64,000 nucleotides of DNA from Streptomyces sp. NBC_01591 (GTDB lineage: Bacteria > Actinomycetota > Actinomycetes > Streptomycetales > Streptomycetaceae), in contig NZ_CP109327.1 in the NCBI RefSeq assembly GCF_035918155.1, forward strand, positions 124,001 to 188,000, in the 5' to 3' direction. Below the pieces are notes generated by a model. It was given only the letters and a program-made list of their open reading frames with translations. It was not told the DNA's origin and ran no database searches. Shown piece after piece: positions 1 to 9,011 of the stretch; the stretch's first letter is position 1; each line of letters begins with the position of its first letter. The position numbers were made by a program, and so were the translations under genes.

Positions 1-1
1 C

Positions 2-715
2 GACCCCCTGCGCGAGGCCCTGGCCGCCATCCGCCCCGAAACCCGGATCGTGGCGATCTGCACCGGCACCTACGTGCTGGCCGCCGCGGGGCTGCTAGAC
101 GGCCGCCCCGCCACTACCCACTGGCGCGAAGCCGACCGCCTGCAGCGCATGTTCCCCACCGCGCGCATCAACCCTGACGTCCTCTTCATCGACGACGGCG
201 AGATCCTCACCTCTGCCGGGGTCGCCGCCGGAATCGACCTGTGCCTGCACATCGTCCGCCGCGACCACGGCAGCGAAATCGCCAACGAGGTCGCCCGCTC
301 GTGCGTCGTACCGCCCTGGCGCGACGGCGGACAGGCTCAGTACATCCAGCGCCCCGTCCCCGACCCCACTGCCCCCGGCACCGCCCCCACACAGGCGTGG
401 ATCATGGAACACCTCGCCGAACCCGTCACTCTGGCCGATATGGCCGCCCACGCCAACGTCAGCGTGCGCACCTTCACCCGCCGCTTCCGCGACGAGGTCG
501 GCACCAGCCCCGGCCAGTGGCTCGTCCGCCAGCGCGTCGACCTGGCCCGGCACCTGCTGGAGACCACTGACTGGCCCGTCGACCTGGTCGCCGGCCGCGC
601 CGGATTCGGCACCGGTGTCTCCCTGCGCCAGCACCTTCATGCCGCCATCGGGATCACACCCCAGGCATACCGCCGCACCTTCCGCCCCACCCCCGCAACG
701 CTGGGGGGTGGCTAG
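2..715 (+). CDS. GlxA-family AraC-type regulator (3' part, runs off left edge)
   Basis: The reading frame is already open at the first bases, so the gene begins outside the window. The visible N-terminal part belongs to the DJ-1/PfpI-like domain of GlxA/FtrA regulators, with the nucleophile-elbow segment VAICTGTYVLAAAGLLDG and a THWR motif. The C-terminal part, from about residue 135, is an AraC helix-turn-helix domain (MAAHANVSVRTFTRRFRDE, then GTSPGQWL and GFGTGVSLRQHL). Such proteins are cytoplasmic DNA-binding activators or repressors; the DJ-1 part is usually a sensor, not an enzyme. Target genes cannot be inferred. A truncated transposase begins 55 bp after the stop. Confidence 0.9.
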   Translation, partial: DPLREALAAIRPETRIVAICTGTYVLAAAGLLDGRPATTHWREADRLQRMFPTARINPDVLFIDDGEILTSAGVAAGIDLCLHIVRRDHGSEIANEVARSCVVPPWRDGGQAQYIQRPVPDPTAPGTAPTQAWIMEHLAEPVTLADMAAHANVSVRTFTRRFRDEVGTSPGQWLVRQRVDLARHLLETTDWPVDLVAGRAGFGTGVSLRQHLHAAIGITPQAYRRTFRPTPATLGGG

Positions 716-769
716 TAGGGCTTTGTTACGTATCTGGGCAAGTGGTCGCCTTGATGGTTTCCTGCAGTT

Positions 770-1157
770 ATGAGGGCGGATGAACTCGCGGCGTGCAGGG
801 CCCGGTTGGAGGAGTTCGCTGGGGAGGTGTTCGCGCCTTTGGCGCGTGCTGATCAGCGGAGGAAGGGCGGGCTGTACCTGCGGGGCCTGCTGCTGGACGG
901 GCATCGGAAGTCGATGCAGCCGATGGCTGGTCGGCTGGGTGTGGACCACCAGCAATTGCAGCAGTTCATGACCTCGTCGACCTGGCCGGTGGACACGGTT
1001 CGTGCCAGGCTGGCTCGCAGGGCGGTGGCTGTGGTCCGGCCGCAGGTGTGGGCCGTGGACGACACCGGGTTCCCGAAGGACGGAAGGTCCTCGCCCGGGG
1101 TGGCCAGGCAGTACTCCGGCACCCTGGGCAAGGTCGGGAACTGCCAGATAGGGGCCT
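770..1157 (+). pseudogene. IS701-family transposase, 5' fragment
   Basis: The first ~129 codons resemble the N-terminus of Streptomyces IS701-type DDE transposases: a helical N-terminus, then VWAVDDTGFPKDGRSSPGVA containing the first catalytic Asp region, and YSGTLGKVGNCQIG. Homology stops at the Ile-Gly after NCQ, exactly where an IS3 element begins, so the transposase has lost its remaining catalytic residues. The rest of the gene is not found on the other side of the neighbouring elements. Confidence 0.85.
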
Positions 1158-1180
1158 TGACCCCTGATCTTGAACACGGG

Positions 1181-2080
1181 TTATGCGGATTCGGCCAGCG
1201 TAGTTGATGTTGTTCGGAGTGCTCGCTCGTAGGCGATGGGGCTGCGATGTCCGAGGCGGGAGTGGCGTCGGACGGTGTTGTATCGGTGGAGCCAGCGGAG
1301 GAGGTCCAGGTGGGCCTCGTGCTCGGTGTCCCAGGCCCGGCGGCCTTGGAGGGTCTCCCGTTTGCAGGTCGCGTTGAACGACTCGGCGAGTGCGTTGTCC
1401 GCGCTGGAGCCGACCGCGCTCATGGACTGGGTGACGCCGGCTTCGCGGCAGGCATCGGCGAAGGCCCGGCTGCAGTACTGGGCCCCGTGATCGCTGTGGA
1501 AAATGGCGCCGGTGAGATTGCCGCGGGTCCGTTCGGCCGCATGCAGGGCGTCGATGACGAGGTCGGCCCGCATGTGGTCGGCGATCGCCCACCCCGCCAG
1601 GCGCCGCGAGGCGAGGTCGATCACGGTCGCCAGGTAGCGGAACGTCCCGCCGCTCAGCGGCAGATAGGTGATGTCGCCGACGTACTTGGTGTTGACGTCG
1701 GTGGCGGTGAAGTCGCGGCCGATCAGGGCCGGGACCTTCGCGACGGTGAGGTCGGGGACGGTGGTGCGGTGCCGGCGGCGCAGGCGGAGCCCGGCCAGGC
1801 CGATGGCCTTCATGACCCGGGCGACGCGTTTGTGGTTCACCACCTCACCCCCGTCGCGAAGCTCGGCGGTGATCCTCGGGACACCGTAGGTGCCGTCCGA
1901 GGCTCGGTGGACGGTGCGTATCAGGGTGGCAAGCCGTGCGTCGGCCGCCTGCCGGGCTGCCCGCAGCGACGCCGTCCGGCGCCAGTAGTAGAAGGTCGAC
2001 CGGGCCAGGCCCAGCACACGGCACAACCGCTTCACGCCGTATCGGCGCTGGTGGTCCTCAACGAACTGGCAGCGGTTCAC
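1181..2080 (-). CDS. IS3-family transposase OrfB (DDE integrase core)
   Basis: 299-residue integrase-type transposase. An N-terminal HTH_21-like region (NRCQFVEDHQRRYGVKRLCRVL) is followed by the rve core. The catalytic D is in TDVNTKYVGDITYLPL, the second in FHSDHGAQYCS, and the E in NALAESFNATCKRE. It starts with GTG inside the last codons of orfA (GTGA overlap), suggesting translational coupling or the programmed frameshifting known in IS3 elements. All three catalytic acidic residues are present, so the protein may be active. Confidence 0.92.
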   Translation of the reverse strand: MNRCQFVEDHQRRYGVKRLCRVLGLARSTFYYWRRTASLRAARQAADARLATLIRTVHRASDGTYGVPRITAELRDGGEVVNHKRVARVMKAIGLAGLRLRRRHRTTVPDLTVAKVPALIGRDFTATDVNTKYVGDITYLPLSGGTFRYLATVIDLASRRLAGWAIADHMRADLVIDALHAAERTRGNLTGAIFHSDHGAQYCSRAFADACREAGVTQSMSAVGSSADNALAESFNATCKRETLQGRRAWDTEHEAHLDLLRWLHRYNTVRRHSRLGHRSPIAYERALRTTSTTLAESA

Positions 2081-2424
2081 CAGCCCGTCTCCGCCGCGAA
2101 ATAGCGGGCCGCCTTGCGCAGGATCTCGCGTTCCTTCTTCAGCTCGGCGTTTTCCCGTCGCAGGGCGGCGACCTCGGCTTCCAGCGCCGACGGCACTACC
2201 GGGGCTGAAGACGGGGCGGTCGAACGGCGGCCCCGCGGGCAGCCGGAGCCGGCCACCCGGATCCAGTTCCGCAGGGTCTCCGGGTTGATCCCCAGGTCCG
2301 CGGCAACCTGCTTGATCGTCGCTTCCGGCCGCGACTCGTACAACGCGACCGCATCCGCCTTGAACTCGGCGGAGTAGTGCTTCATGACCACGACACGTCC
2401 ATCTCTCAGATCCTCAAGATCCAC
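2077..2424 (-). CDS. IS3-family transposase OrfA (helix-turn-helix)
   Basis: 115-residue OrfA with the HTH_Tnp_1 pattern: YSAEFKADAVALYESRPEAT, then IKQVAADLGINPETLRNWI, and a C-terminal leucine-zipper-like helix (EAEVAALRRENAELKKEREI) used for multimerisation with OrfB. It binds the terminal inverted repeats. The first ATG is 2424; the alternative MKHYSAEF start is 13 codons later and fits the family N-terminus better. Confidence 0.9.
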   Translation of the reverse strand: MDLEDLRDGRVVVMKHYSAEFKADAVALYESRPEATIKQVAADLGINPETLRNWIRVAGSGCPRGRRSTAPSSAPVVPSALEAEVAALRRENAELKKEREILRKAARYFAAETGW

Positions 2425-2442
2425 TATCTCGAGTGTCCAAGA

Positions 2443-4068
2443 TCAGGGGTGAGGGCCCAAGGCCGGGTAGTTAGCGTTTTCGCTGGTCACGCAAGGGGAG
2501 TTGGGGTCCATGTTGTGGCGGCGTAGAGGCCGGGGCCGAGTTTGTGGATGAGGCCGGTCTCGGCCCATCTGGAGGCGCCAGAGGCGGTCGGGGTCCTTCT
2601 CGAGCAGGGCCAGGATTCGGTGCCGGCGGCGCTTGGCGAGGGCGGTGTGCCGGTCGTCGCGGGAGACGGCGGGGAGCTGAGGGTGGGATTCCGGAGGCTC
2701 GAGGATGTTGATGTCGAGACCGGTGACGGTGCAGGTGTTGTCGGGCCTGCCGTCCTCGTGGCGGGTGCTGTAGCGGGACATCGGTGACTTGACCTTGCGG
2801 GTGCTGACCCGCTGGCGTCTGGGCGGGAGGAGGCGGGTCAGGATCCGGTGGCCGATCAGTCCGGGACGACCGGCATCGACGGGGTCGGTGATGACGGCGG
2901 CGGCCTGGACGACCTGGTCACGGGCGGTCTGGAGGGCGACGGTGAAGCAGCAGCGGTCCGGGTCGGTGCCCGGCAGCGACTCCGCGGCCTCGACCATCAC
3001 GGTCCGCAGGGTCTGGTAGAGAGTGAGCAGGGCCCACATCTCCTGTTCGACGCCGGCCGGGTCGCCCGAACGCAGGACGCGCCCGTTCATGATCGTGTGG
3101 CGGAGCGCGTAGTACGCCGATTCGTGTTCCCACCGCTGGTGGTAGAGACCTGCCAGCACGGCCGCCGGGTAGCGGCGGGCGTCGGTCAGGGTAGTGACCA
3201 GCCGGTAGGAGCCTGCGAAGACGGTCCCGCCCGCGCAGGTCACCGTGATGGTCGCGTCGATGACACGGACTTTCTCCGTACCGATCACCGACAGGTACGA
3301 GCCGTCACCGAGACGCGTCAGGACCGGAGTGCGGCGGTTGGCCCGGAGCCGGCCCAGCACCTGAGCGCCGGTCGCGTTCACGGCAGCGAGGAAGCTGTTG
3401 CCGTCGAAGCCCTTGTCCCACAGGACCAGCATGTCCGGCCGCAGCAGATGCAGTAGCCGTGAGGCGTAACCGGTTTCGCCGCCGGACGGTGGCCCGAACA
3501 CCGCGCCGATGAGCGCCCTGGTCCCGGTCTCGACCAGCGTCATCAACTCCATGGTCGGATAGCCGTGGTGAGACGTCCGCCCCAGCCAGCCCCGGTTCCG
3601 CTCGGAGTCGGCGACCTTCTGTGAACTGCACCCGTCGAACGACACCGTCCGGAACGGACCGAATCGCACCCCCGGTGTCGTCGGCCGGGCCAGCGGACCG
3701 GCCAGCACCTCGAACAGTGCCCGAACCGGTGCGGCTCCAAGCCGACGGCGCAGATCACGCAGGGCCTTCGGCGTCGGACCGGCCACCGAAACCCCGTCCA
3801 GGCCCGCCGCCAGCTTGTCCCAGACCAACCGGTATCCGACCTCGGGGAACAGGCACATCGCGAGCAGGAAGTACACCCCCACCCGCGACGGGAGATCACG
3901 CAGTCGCCGCTGTATCGACCGCGTCTCCTCCAGGACCGCGTCGACCAGCTCAAACGGCACGACGGCTGTCAGCTCGCCCAGATGCCCCGGCGCGAACCGG
4001 CCCGCCGCCACGGTGACCGTACGGGTGATGGCCACTACCGGGGCCGAAAGGACATGATGAAACGGCAA
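2443..4068 (-). CDS. IS4-family transposase
   Basis: 541-residue IS4-type DDE transposase. It has the N-terminal DUF4096-like region (FELVDAVLEETRSIQRRLRD, LPSRVGVYFLLAMCLFPEVG), the catalytic strand FRTVSFDGCSS, LVLWDKGFDGNSF and the YREK-type region near YHQRWEHESAYYALR. The last codons are written by the inverted repeat itself, and the stop codon lies beyond it in the neighbouring IS3 element, so the true C-terminus depends on the insertion site. The start is uncertain: a start near AITRTVTVAAGRFAPG is equally plausible. Confidence 0.88.
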   Translation of the reverse strand: MPFHHVLSAPVVAITRTVTVAAGRFAPGHLGELTAVVPFELVDAVLEETRSIQRRLRDLPSRVGVYFLLAMCLFPEVGYRLVWDKLAAGLDGVSVAGPTPKALRDLRRRLGAAPVRALFEVLAGPLARPTTPGVRFGPFRTVSFDGCSSQKVADSERNRGWLGRTSHHGYPTMELMTLVETGTRALIGAVFGPPSGGETGYASRLLHLLRPDMLVLWDKGFDGNSFLAAVNATGAQVLGRLRANRRTPVLTRLGDGSYLSVIGTEKVRVIDATITVTCAGGTVFAGSYRLVTTLTDARRYPAAVLAGLYHQRWEHESAYYALRHTIMNGRVLRSGDPAGVEQEMWALLTLYQTLRTVMVEAAESLPGTDPDRCCFTVALQTARDQVVQAAAVITDPVDAGRPGLIGHRILTRLLPPRRQRVSTRKVKSPMSRYSTRHEDGRPDNTCTVTGLDINILEPPESHPQLPAVSRDDRHTALAKRRRHRILALLEKDPDRLWRLQMGRDRPHPQTRPRPLRRHNMDPNSPCVTSENANYPALGPHP

Positions 4069-4194
4069 CGGACCTCCTCGGGAACAAGCTGTCTTGGACG
4101 ACTGTCTGTACCAACGAGCTCCGTTGCTCCACGCCGAGAATCCCTCAACGGGCTTGCGTGACCAGCGAAAACGCTAACTACCCGGCCTTGGGCC
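2454..4194 (-). mobile_element. IS4-family insertion sequence with ~42-bp terminal inverted repeats
   Basis: The same ~42-bp sequence starting GGCCCAAGGCCGGGTAGTTA occurs at 2454 and, inverted and without mismatch, ending at 4194, delimiting a 1741-bp element. It contains one long transposase gene on the minus strand and abuts the IS3 element with a 1-bp gap. The identical word GGGCCTTGACCCC is found both at its right junction (4190-4202) and at the left edge of the IS3 element (1152-1164), hinting that the two elements have rearranged together. Confidence 0.85.
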
Positions 4195-4464
4195 TTGACC
4201 CCGGGTTTTGGACACCGGAGAGACTTTCGCGTTTCAGCTCGATACCCGAGACCAGAAGGACGCGGTCGGCCGCGTAGTGAGGGCAGCACAGGCGGTGCCA
4301 CGTCAGGGTGAGGCGGTCCCGGCTGCGATGCAGGGTTGCGGTCCCTGCGCGACCCGGACAAGGTTCTGGACAAAGCCGAGGCGGAGTAACGGATGCGCTG
4401 CTACGTCCCTCTGACGAGGTCGGGACGGGGTGCCGTCACACAGGGACGGGCATATTGTCCGTAT
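4195..4464. other. Noncoding gap with IS3-like end remnant
   Basis: No convincing gene. The first bases (TGACCCC ... TTTTGGACACC, 4197-4219) look like the outer end of another IS3-type element whose body is gone. The remainder probably holds the promoter of the following gene; a short AT-rich stretch lies just before 4465. Confidence 0.4.
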
Positions 4465-4887
4465 ATGGGTGACGTGCGGTGCGGCTGGTGCGGTGCGCGG
4501 CTGTCGGGATCCGAGGCCCGCGGGCGCCGGTACTGCCGGCCGGCTCACCGGCAGGCGGCTTGGCGGGCCCGGCGCCGTTGGCGGGAGGCAGCGCCCGCGC
4601 GGAAAGGGGTGGCCGCGGCCGGTGAGCTCCTGTTGCTGCACGTCACAAGCGTCGCGCGGCTACCCGTGGAGCCGCCTCGCCCGGGTTCGCCCGTGGGCTG
4701 GAACTGCGCTGCCGTGGCCCGGGTATCTGATCTGGCCGGACAGCTGGTCCGTGCGGCGGTGCTGGCGGATCGGCGGGCCGGGGCGAGCTGGGCACAGATC
4801 GGTGCGGGGCTGGGGATCAGCGCCGAGGCGGCCCGCAGCCGCTTCGGGCGCAGCCGCAGAGCCGCGCCTGCCGGCCGGGGCGGGTGA
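4465..4887 (+). CDS. Small zinc-finger / helix-turn-helix protein, unknown function
   Basis: 140 residues from the ATG at 4465, chosen because the protein then opens directly with a CGWCGARLSGSEARGRRYC zinc-binding pattern followed by a basic helix (HRQAAWRARRRWRE). The C-terminal half carries a sigma/HTH-like helix (GASWAQIGAGLGISAEAARS RFGRSRR), as in many Streptomyces mini-regulators. Its stop overlaps the GTG start of the next gene (GTGA), so the two are probably co-translated. A DNA-binding regulator working with the downstream phosphatase is an inference. Confidence 0.7.
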   Translation: MGDVRCGWCGARLSGSEARGRRYCRPAHRQAAWRARRRWREAAPARKGVAAAGELLLLHVTSVARLPVEPPRPGSPVGWNCAAVARVSDLAGQLVRAAVLADRRAGASWAQIGAGLGISAEAARSRFGRSRRAAPAGRGG

Positions 4888-7025
4888 CGGCCATGCGGGG
4901 CCCTGCTGTCCCTGCAAGTGCTGCCGGCCCCGGAAAGGGGCTGCTGGATGCGGTCCTGGTCGACGTCATGCGGGATACCGGCGCATCGGTGGGCCTGGTG
5001 TTTCTGCTGCCGCCGGGGGAGCGGGTGCTGCGGCTGGTGCTGGCTTCCGGGATGTCCCGGGAGATCGCCGCTCCCTGGGCCCGTGTTCCCATCAATGCGG
5101 CGATCCCGGTGGCGGACGCCGTGCGCCAGAGGTGCCTGGTCTGGCTGGGCAGCCAGGAGGAGATCGCCCGCCGCTACCCCCGGGTCGGCATCGTCCTGCC
5201 GTACGACTTCAGGGTCGCCGCAGCCCCGATCACCGACGGCACCACCGTGTGGGGCGGCATCGTGCTGCTGTGGCCCGTCCGGCACCCGGCGCAGCTCAGT
5301 GCGGCCGAGCAGGAGACGATCACCGCCTGCTGCCGGCGCGCGGCACCGCTCTTGCAACAGGCCGCCGACAGCGGCCGTCCGCTGGGGTTCGCCGACGAAC
5401 CCCGTCTGCTGCCTGCGCTGCACTCCCGCGAGGCCGACTCGGCCCGGGCCGTGGCCGCCCTGGACTGTGCCGAGCGGCTGCCCGTGGGCTGCTGCGCGCT
5501 CGATCTGGACGGCCGACTCACCTACATCAACCCCGCCGGCGCCGGACTGGTCGGTGCCGGTGCCGCCTCCCTGCTGGGCAAACGCCCATGGGAGGTACTT
5601 CTGTGGCTGTACGACCCGGTGTTCGAAGACCGCTACCGGGAGGCGGTGGTCTCCCGGCAGCCCACCTCCTTCACCGCCAGGCGTCCGCCCGACATCCGGC
5701 TGTCCTTCCAGCTCTACCCTCATGACAGCGGCATCAGCGTCCACATCACCCCCACCGCCGGGGATCCGACCGCCACAGCGGCCAAGGCCGCGGCCCCATC
5801 CCCCGCCGGGCTCGTCGGCGCGACGGGGCTGTACCACCTGACGCACCTTGCCACCGCCCTAGCCGAGGCCGTCAGCGTGCAGGACGTGGTCGAACTTGCC
5901 GCCGACCAGATCGTGCCGGCCTTCGGCCCGAAGGCGCTGGCTCTTCTCACGGTGAACGACGGACGGCTGCGGATCACCGGCTACCGAGGCTACAGCCCGG
6001 AACTAATGGACCGCTTCGACGCGGCCCCCCTGACCTCTGACATCCCCGCTGCACATGTCATCACCACAGGTGTGGCCAGCTTCTTCGCCACCTTCACCGA
6101 TCTCAAGAGGGCCTACCCTCCTGCCGTGCACCAGGACGAGATGGCAGGCTGGGCCTTCCTCCCCCTGATCGTGTCAGGACGCCCGGTCGGCTCCCTGGTC
6201 CTCGCCTACGACCAGCCTCGGCCCTTCCCGCCCGCCGAGCGGGCCATGCTCACGTCATTGACCGGCCTGATCGCCCAGGCCTTGGACCGCGCCCGCCTCT
6301 ACGACGCCAACCACACTCTCGCCCACACCCTGCAGACCGGACTGCTGCCGCACACCCTCCCGCGCCTCACTGGCTTTGACGTCGCCGCCCGCTACCGGCC
6401 AGCCGGTCACGGCATGGACATCGGCGGCGACTTCTACGACCTCATCGTCTGCACACCCACGACGGCCGCCGCGGTGATCGGCGACGTGCAAGGCCACAAC
6501 ACCACCGCCGCCGCCCTCATGGGACAGGTCCGCACCGCCGTCCACGCCTACGCCGCCACCGCCAGCGCCTCCCCCGGCGCGGTCCTCGCCTGCACCAACC
6601 GCCTCCTGGCCGACCTCGACCCCGGCCTGTTCGCCAGCTGCCTCATCGCCCACCTCGACCACACCCACCACCGCGCGCTTCTCGCCACGGCCGGACACCC
6701 CCCGGCCCTGCTCCGCCACCCCGACGGGCACACCGACATCCTTCGCGTGCCGCCAGGGCTGCTGCTGGGCATCGACCCGGACGCCGACTACCCCACCACC
6801 GAGATCCCCCTCCCTCCCGGCGCCGTCCTCGCCCTGTACACCGACGGACTCGTCGAAACCCCCGGCACCGACATCGACGACGCCACCAACACGCTCGCCG
6901 GCCACCTGGCAGCAGCGGAACCCGAGAACCTCGACGCCCTCGCCGATGTCCTCCTCCACCACGCCGAACAATCCGCGCCGGGTGCAGATCCAATGAGGGT
7001 TCTGGCGATCAAGCCGCTGGTATGA
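4884..7025 (+). CDS. PAS/GAF-domain SpoIIE-type PP2C phosphatase, 3' end replaced by ISKra4 sequence
   Basis: 713-residue cytoplasmic serine phosphatase of the RsbU/SpoIIE class. Order: N-terminal GAF-like domain (~20-160), PAS domain (~195-280; LPVGCCALDLDGRLTYINPA), second GAF domain (~315-475), then the PP2C core with MDIGGDFYDLI, AAVIGDVQGHNTTAA and GAVLALYTDGLVET. Such proteins dephosphorylate anti-anti-sigma factors. The reading frame enters the ISKra4 inverted repeat at 6980. The last 15 codons (GADPMRVLAIKPLV) are IS-derived, so the usual C-terminal DDIA/T metal-binding motif is missing. The enzyme is therefore probably impaired. Start is GTG 4884 (GTGA coupling) or ATG 4893. Confidence 0.88.
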   Translation: MTAMRGPAVPASAAGPGKGLLDAVLVDVMRDTGASVGLVFLLPPGERVLRLVLASGMSREIAAPWARVPINAAIPVADAVRQRCLVWLGSQEEIARRYPRVGIVLPYDFRVAAAPITDGTTVWGGIVLLWPVRHPAQLSAAEQETITACCRRAAPLLQQAADSGRPLGFADEPRLLPALHSREADSARAVAALDCAERLPVGCCALDLDGRLTYINPAGAGLVGAGAASLLGKRPWEVLLWLYDPVFEDRYREAVVSRQPTSFTARRPPDIRLSFQLYPHDSGISVHITPTAGDPTATAAKAAAPSPAGLVGATGLYHLTHLATALAEAVSVQDVVELAADQIVPAFGPKALALLTVNDGRLRITGYRGYSPELMDRFDAAPLTSDIPAAHVITTGVASFFATFTDLKRAYPPAVHQDEMAGWAFLPLIVSGRPVGSLVLAYDQPRPFPPAERAMLTSLTGLIAQALDRARLYDANHTLAHTLQTGLLPHTLPRLTGFDVAARYRPAGHGMDIGGDFYDLIVCTPTTAAAVIGDVQGHNTTAAALMGQVRTAVHAYAATASASPGAVLACTNRLLADLDPGLFASCLIAHLDHTHHRALLATAGHPPALLRHPDGHTDILRVPPGLLLGIDPDADYPTTEIPLPPGAVLALYTDGLVETPGTDIDDATNTLAGHLAAAEPENLDALADVLLHHAEQSAPGADPMRVLAIKPLV

Positions 7026-8532
7026 GCGTGTCGCGGTATCGGGCCTGGTGGTTGCGCGTGAACTCCTGTGTCTCGTGCCAGGCCCAGTAGGTGTCGAAGT
7101 CGCCGTTGCTGCGCAGGGCACGGAGTTTCAGGACGGCTTCGGCGCCGGAGAGGCCCCAGCGGGCTCCGGTGATGTCGAGGCGGTCTTTGACCAGGTGGCG
7201 GCACGCCCCCTCGATGATCCCGGTGGCGATCGGGAAGCCTTCGGTCAGCGCGGTGTCGTAACGCAGGTAGGCGGCCTTGTTCTTCAGGTAACCGACGGCG
7301 TCGTCGATACCCTTGCGTGAGCCAGGCCTGAGCCCGACGGCGTCGGCGGCGGCGCTGATCGAGGCCGCGGCCTGCTCGGAGCCTCCGGCCAGGATGGTAC
7401 GGGCCTGTCCGGCGACCCAGGCCTCGGCCGCGCGGTCGCCGGCCGGGTGCAGGCAGTGCGCGGCGCCCCACAGGTATTCGAGCACGTGGATGATGTCGAT
7501 GACGATGTGCACGGTGACGTTCCGGCGTGCTGCCTCGGCTCGGATGAGGTCGAGCTGGTGCCGGGCGCCGTCGACCAGCACGACCCAGGTCCGGCGGTGG
7601 GCGGGGTCGCGGGCTTCGGCCTGGTCGAATACCGCGGCGATGACTTGTTCGGCGGTGTCGTTCACCGAGCCGCACAGCCACTTGGACCTGGCTCTCGGTC
7701 CCGGGCGACACTCCTTCGCGGGGTCGGCGGGGTCGGCGATGATGTCGTCGACGCCGCGGACGGCGGGCTCGGTGTCGTAGACGGTGCCCAGGGTGGCCAT
7801 CCGTTTGCGGCCGTGCTTCTCCCCGGGCGCGAGCCTGGTCGCCATCTTGTTGCCGCTCTTGGTCGCAGCGGCCTTCGCCGTGGCCTCGCGCAGCGCCTCG
7901 GGCCTTATCACCACGCCCTTGCCGTCGGTGGACAGCACCAGCAGCGTGGCGTCGGTGCACGGCTCGGGCACCAGGGCCTGGTAGAAAGCGTCGATGCCGG
8001 CCGCGGCGGCCACGGCGAGCTCCTGGACCTGCCTGTGGCCGACCCCGGCGCCGGTCAGCGCGTTGACGCGGTCGACCGCCTCGGCGAAGGAGCCGCGGGC
8101 GGACTCGGTGGCGGCGAGCCTGGCCAGCCCATGGCTGTGCATCCCGGCCGGCATGTTCAGCGCGGCGTCGGCCAGGTGCAGATCCGCCGAGCCGGTGGCC
8201 CGGTAGGCGATCCGGGTCGCGGTGACCTTCCCGAACACCGTGGCCAGGATCCGGCGTCGGCCCCGCTCGATCCGGGTGCGTTCAACCCCGGTCTCATCGA
8301 CCACCTGCCCGGCCCGCCGCTCGCGCACCGCGCGCAGATCCAGATGGTCCTGGAACAGCTGCCGGGTCACCTCGCGCATGCGCGCCGCGAGCAGGTCTTC
8401 CAGCCCTGAATGCGTCAACGCGGCGGCGTCCGGCGACGTCAGATCCTTGGCGACCTGCTCGAACAGGCCGCGGGCGGCGGCGAACGCGGTCTCGGCCACC
8501 GCCGGACCGCCGGTCTCCAGGGCGGCGCTCAC
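7009..8532 (-). CDS. ISKra4-family transposase
   Basis: 507 residues from the GTG at 8532, which overlaps the stop of the accessory gene (GTGA). It has the ISKra4 layout: helical N-terminus with RRILATVFGKVTATRIAYR, the first catalytic Asp in LLVLSTDGKGVVI, a second in TWVVLVDGARHQLDLI, VIDIIHVLEYLWGAAH, and the E/H-rich C-terminal block ATGIIEGACRHLVKDRLDIT. It appears full length and potentially active. Confidence 0.92.
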   Translation of the reverse strand: MSAALETGGPAVAETAFAAARGLFEQVAKDLTSPDAAALTHSGLEDLLAARMREVTRQLFQDHLDLRAVRERRAGQVVDETGVERTRIERGRRRILATVFGKVTATRIAYRATGSADLHLADAALNMPAGMHSHGLARLAATESARGSFAEAVDRVNALTGAGVGHRQVQELAVAAAAGIDAFYQALVPEPCTDATLLVLSTDGKGVVIRPEALREATAKAAATKSGNKMATRLAPGEKHGRKRMATLGTVYDTEPAVRGVDDIIADPADPAKECRPGPRARSKWLCGSVNDTAEQVIAAVFDQAEARDPAHRRTWVVLVDGARHQLDLIRAEAARRNVTVHIVIDIIHVLEYLWGAAHCLHPAGDRAAEAWVAGQARTILAGGSEQAAASISAAADAVGLRPGSRKGIDDAVGYLKNKAAYLRYDTALTEGFPIATGIIEGACRHLVKDRLDITGARWGLSGAEAVLKLRALRSNGDFDTYWAWHETQEFTRNHQARYRDTLIPAA

Positions 8533-9011
8533 CAGCCCAACTCCCGTCCGTCCACCCTGAACAGCCCCGGCGCAGTCTCGGCCAGGATCCCCCGCTCCAC
8601 CAGGCGCTTCAGCTTCGAGCGCATGCCCTCCACGTGACGGGCCTCGGTCTGAAGCCCCAGCTCCACGCACACGTCCTTGCACCGCCACGCCGACCCCGAC
8701 GTCGCGAACAGCGCGGTGATCCGCTGGTAGTCCGGCGACATCACCGTCACATCGCCCGCGGCCTCGGCGGCCAGCAGCGCCGCGGCAACATCGACCGGCC
8801 CGGACGCCGCCGGCACGGAGACATCACGTGTGGCCACCGGACCGTCGGCCAGCACCTGCTTCACCGTCTCCCGCGTGATCTGCAACCGGGACAGTTCAGC
8901 TTCCGCCTGGGACACCGCTTCGGAAAGCTCTGCGATCTGCTTGCGCAACTCCGCGACCCTGGCCCGGCATTCACTCTCTCTGGCATCCAACGCGGCCATC
9001 AACGACGGCAC
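8529..9011 (-). CDS. Coiled-coil plus winged-helix accessory protein of the ISKra4 element
   Basis: 160 residues from the GTG at 9011 (start VPSLMAALDARE, matching the start of its relative at 47.8 kb). The N-terminal ~60 residues form a coiled coil (RVAELRKQIAELSEAVSQAE). After a linker, SPDYQRITALF opens a winged-helix-like domain ending VEGMRSKLKRLVERGILAE. Its stop overlaps the transposase start, so it is cotranscribed and co-translated. A related protein is encoded in the IS5-type element at 46-48 kb, sharing the S-x-DYQRI and VE-x-RSK-x-KRLV-x-RG motifs. The role is unknown; DNA-end binding or transposase partnering is a guess. Confidence 0.8.
   Translation of the reverse strand: MPSLMAALDARESECRARVAELRKQIAELSEAVSQAEAELSRLQITRETVKQVLADGPVATRDVSVPAASGPVDVAAALLAAEAAGDVTVMSPDYQRITALFATSGSAWRCKDVCVELGLQTEARHVEGMRSKLKRLVERGILAETAPGLFRVDGRELGW

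Larger units (their letters stand above)
1158..2452 (-). mobile_element. IS3-family insertion sequence, complete
   Basis: A 1295-bp element bounded by imperfect inverted repeats: the left end reads TGACCCCTGATCTTG and the right end, on the opposite strand, reads TCACCCCTGATCTTG. It carries the usual orfA/orfB pair on the minus strand. Family (IS3) is clear from the OrfB DDE core. No short target duplication is visible at its edges, consistent with later rearrangement: another IS (IS4 type) starts 2 bp further on. Confidence 0.85.
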
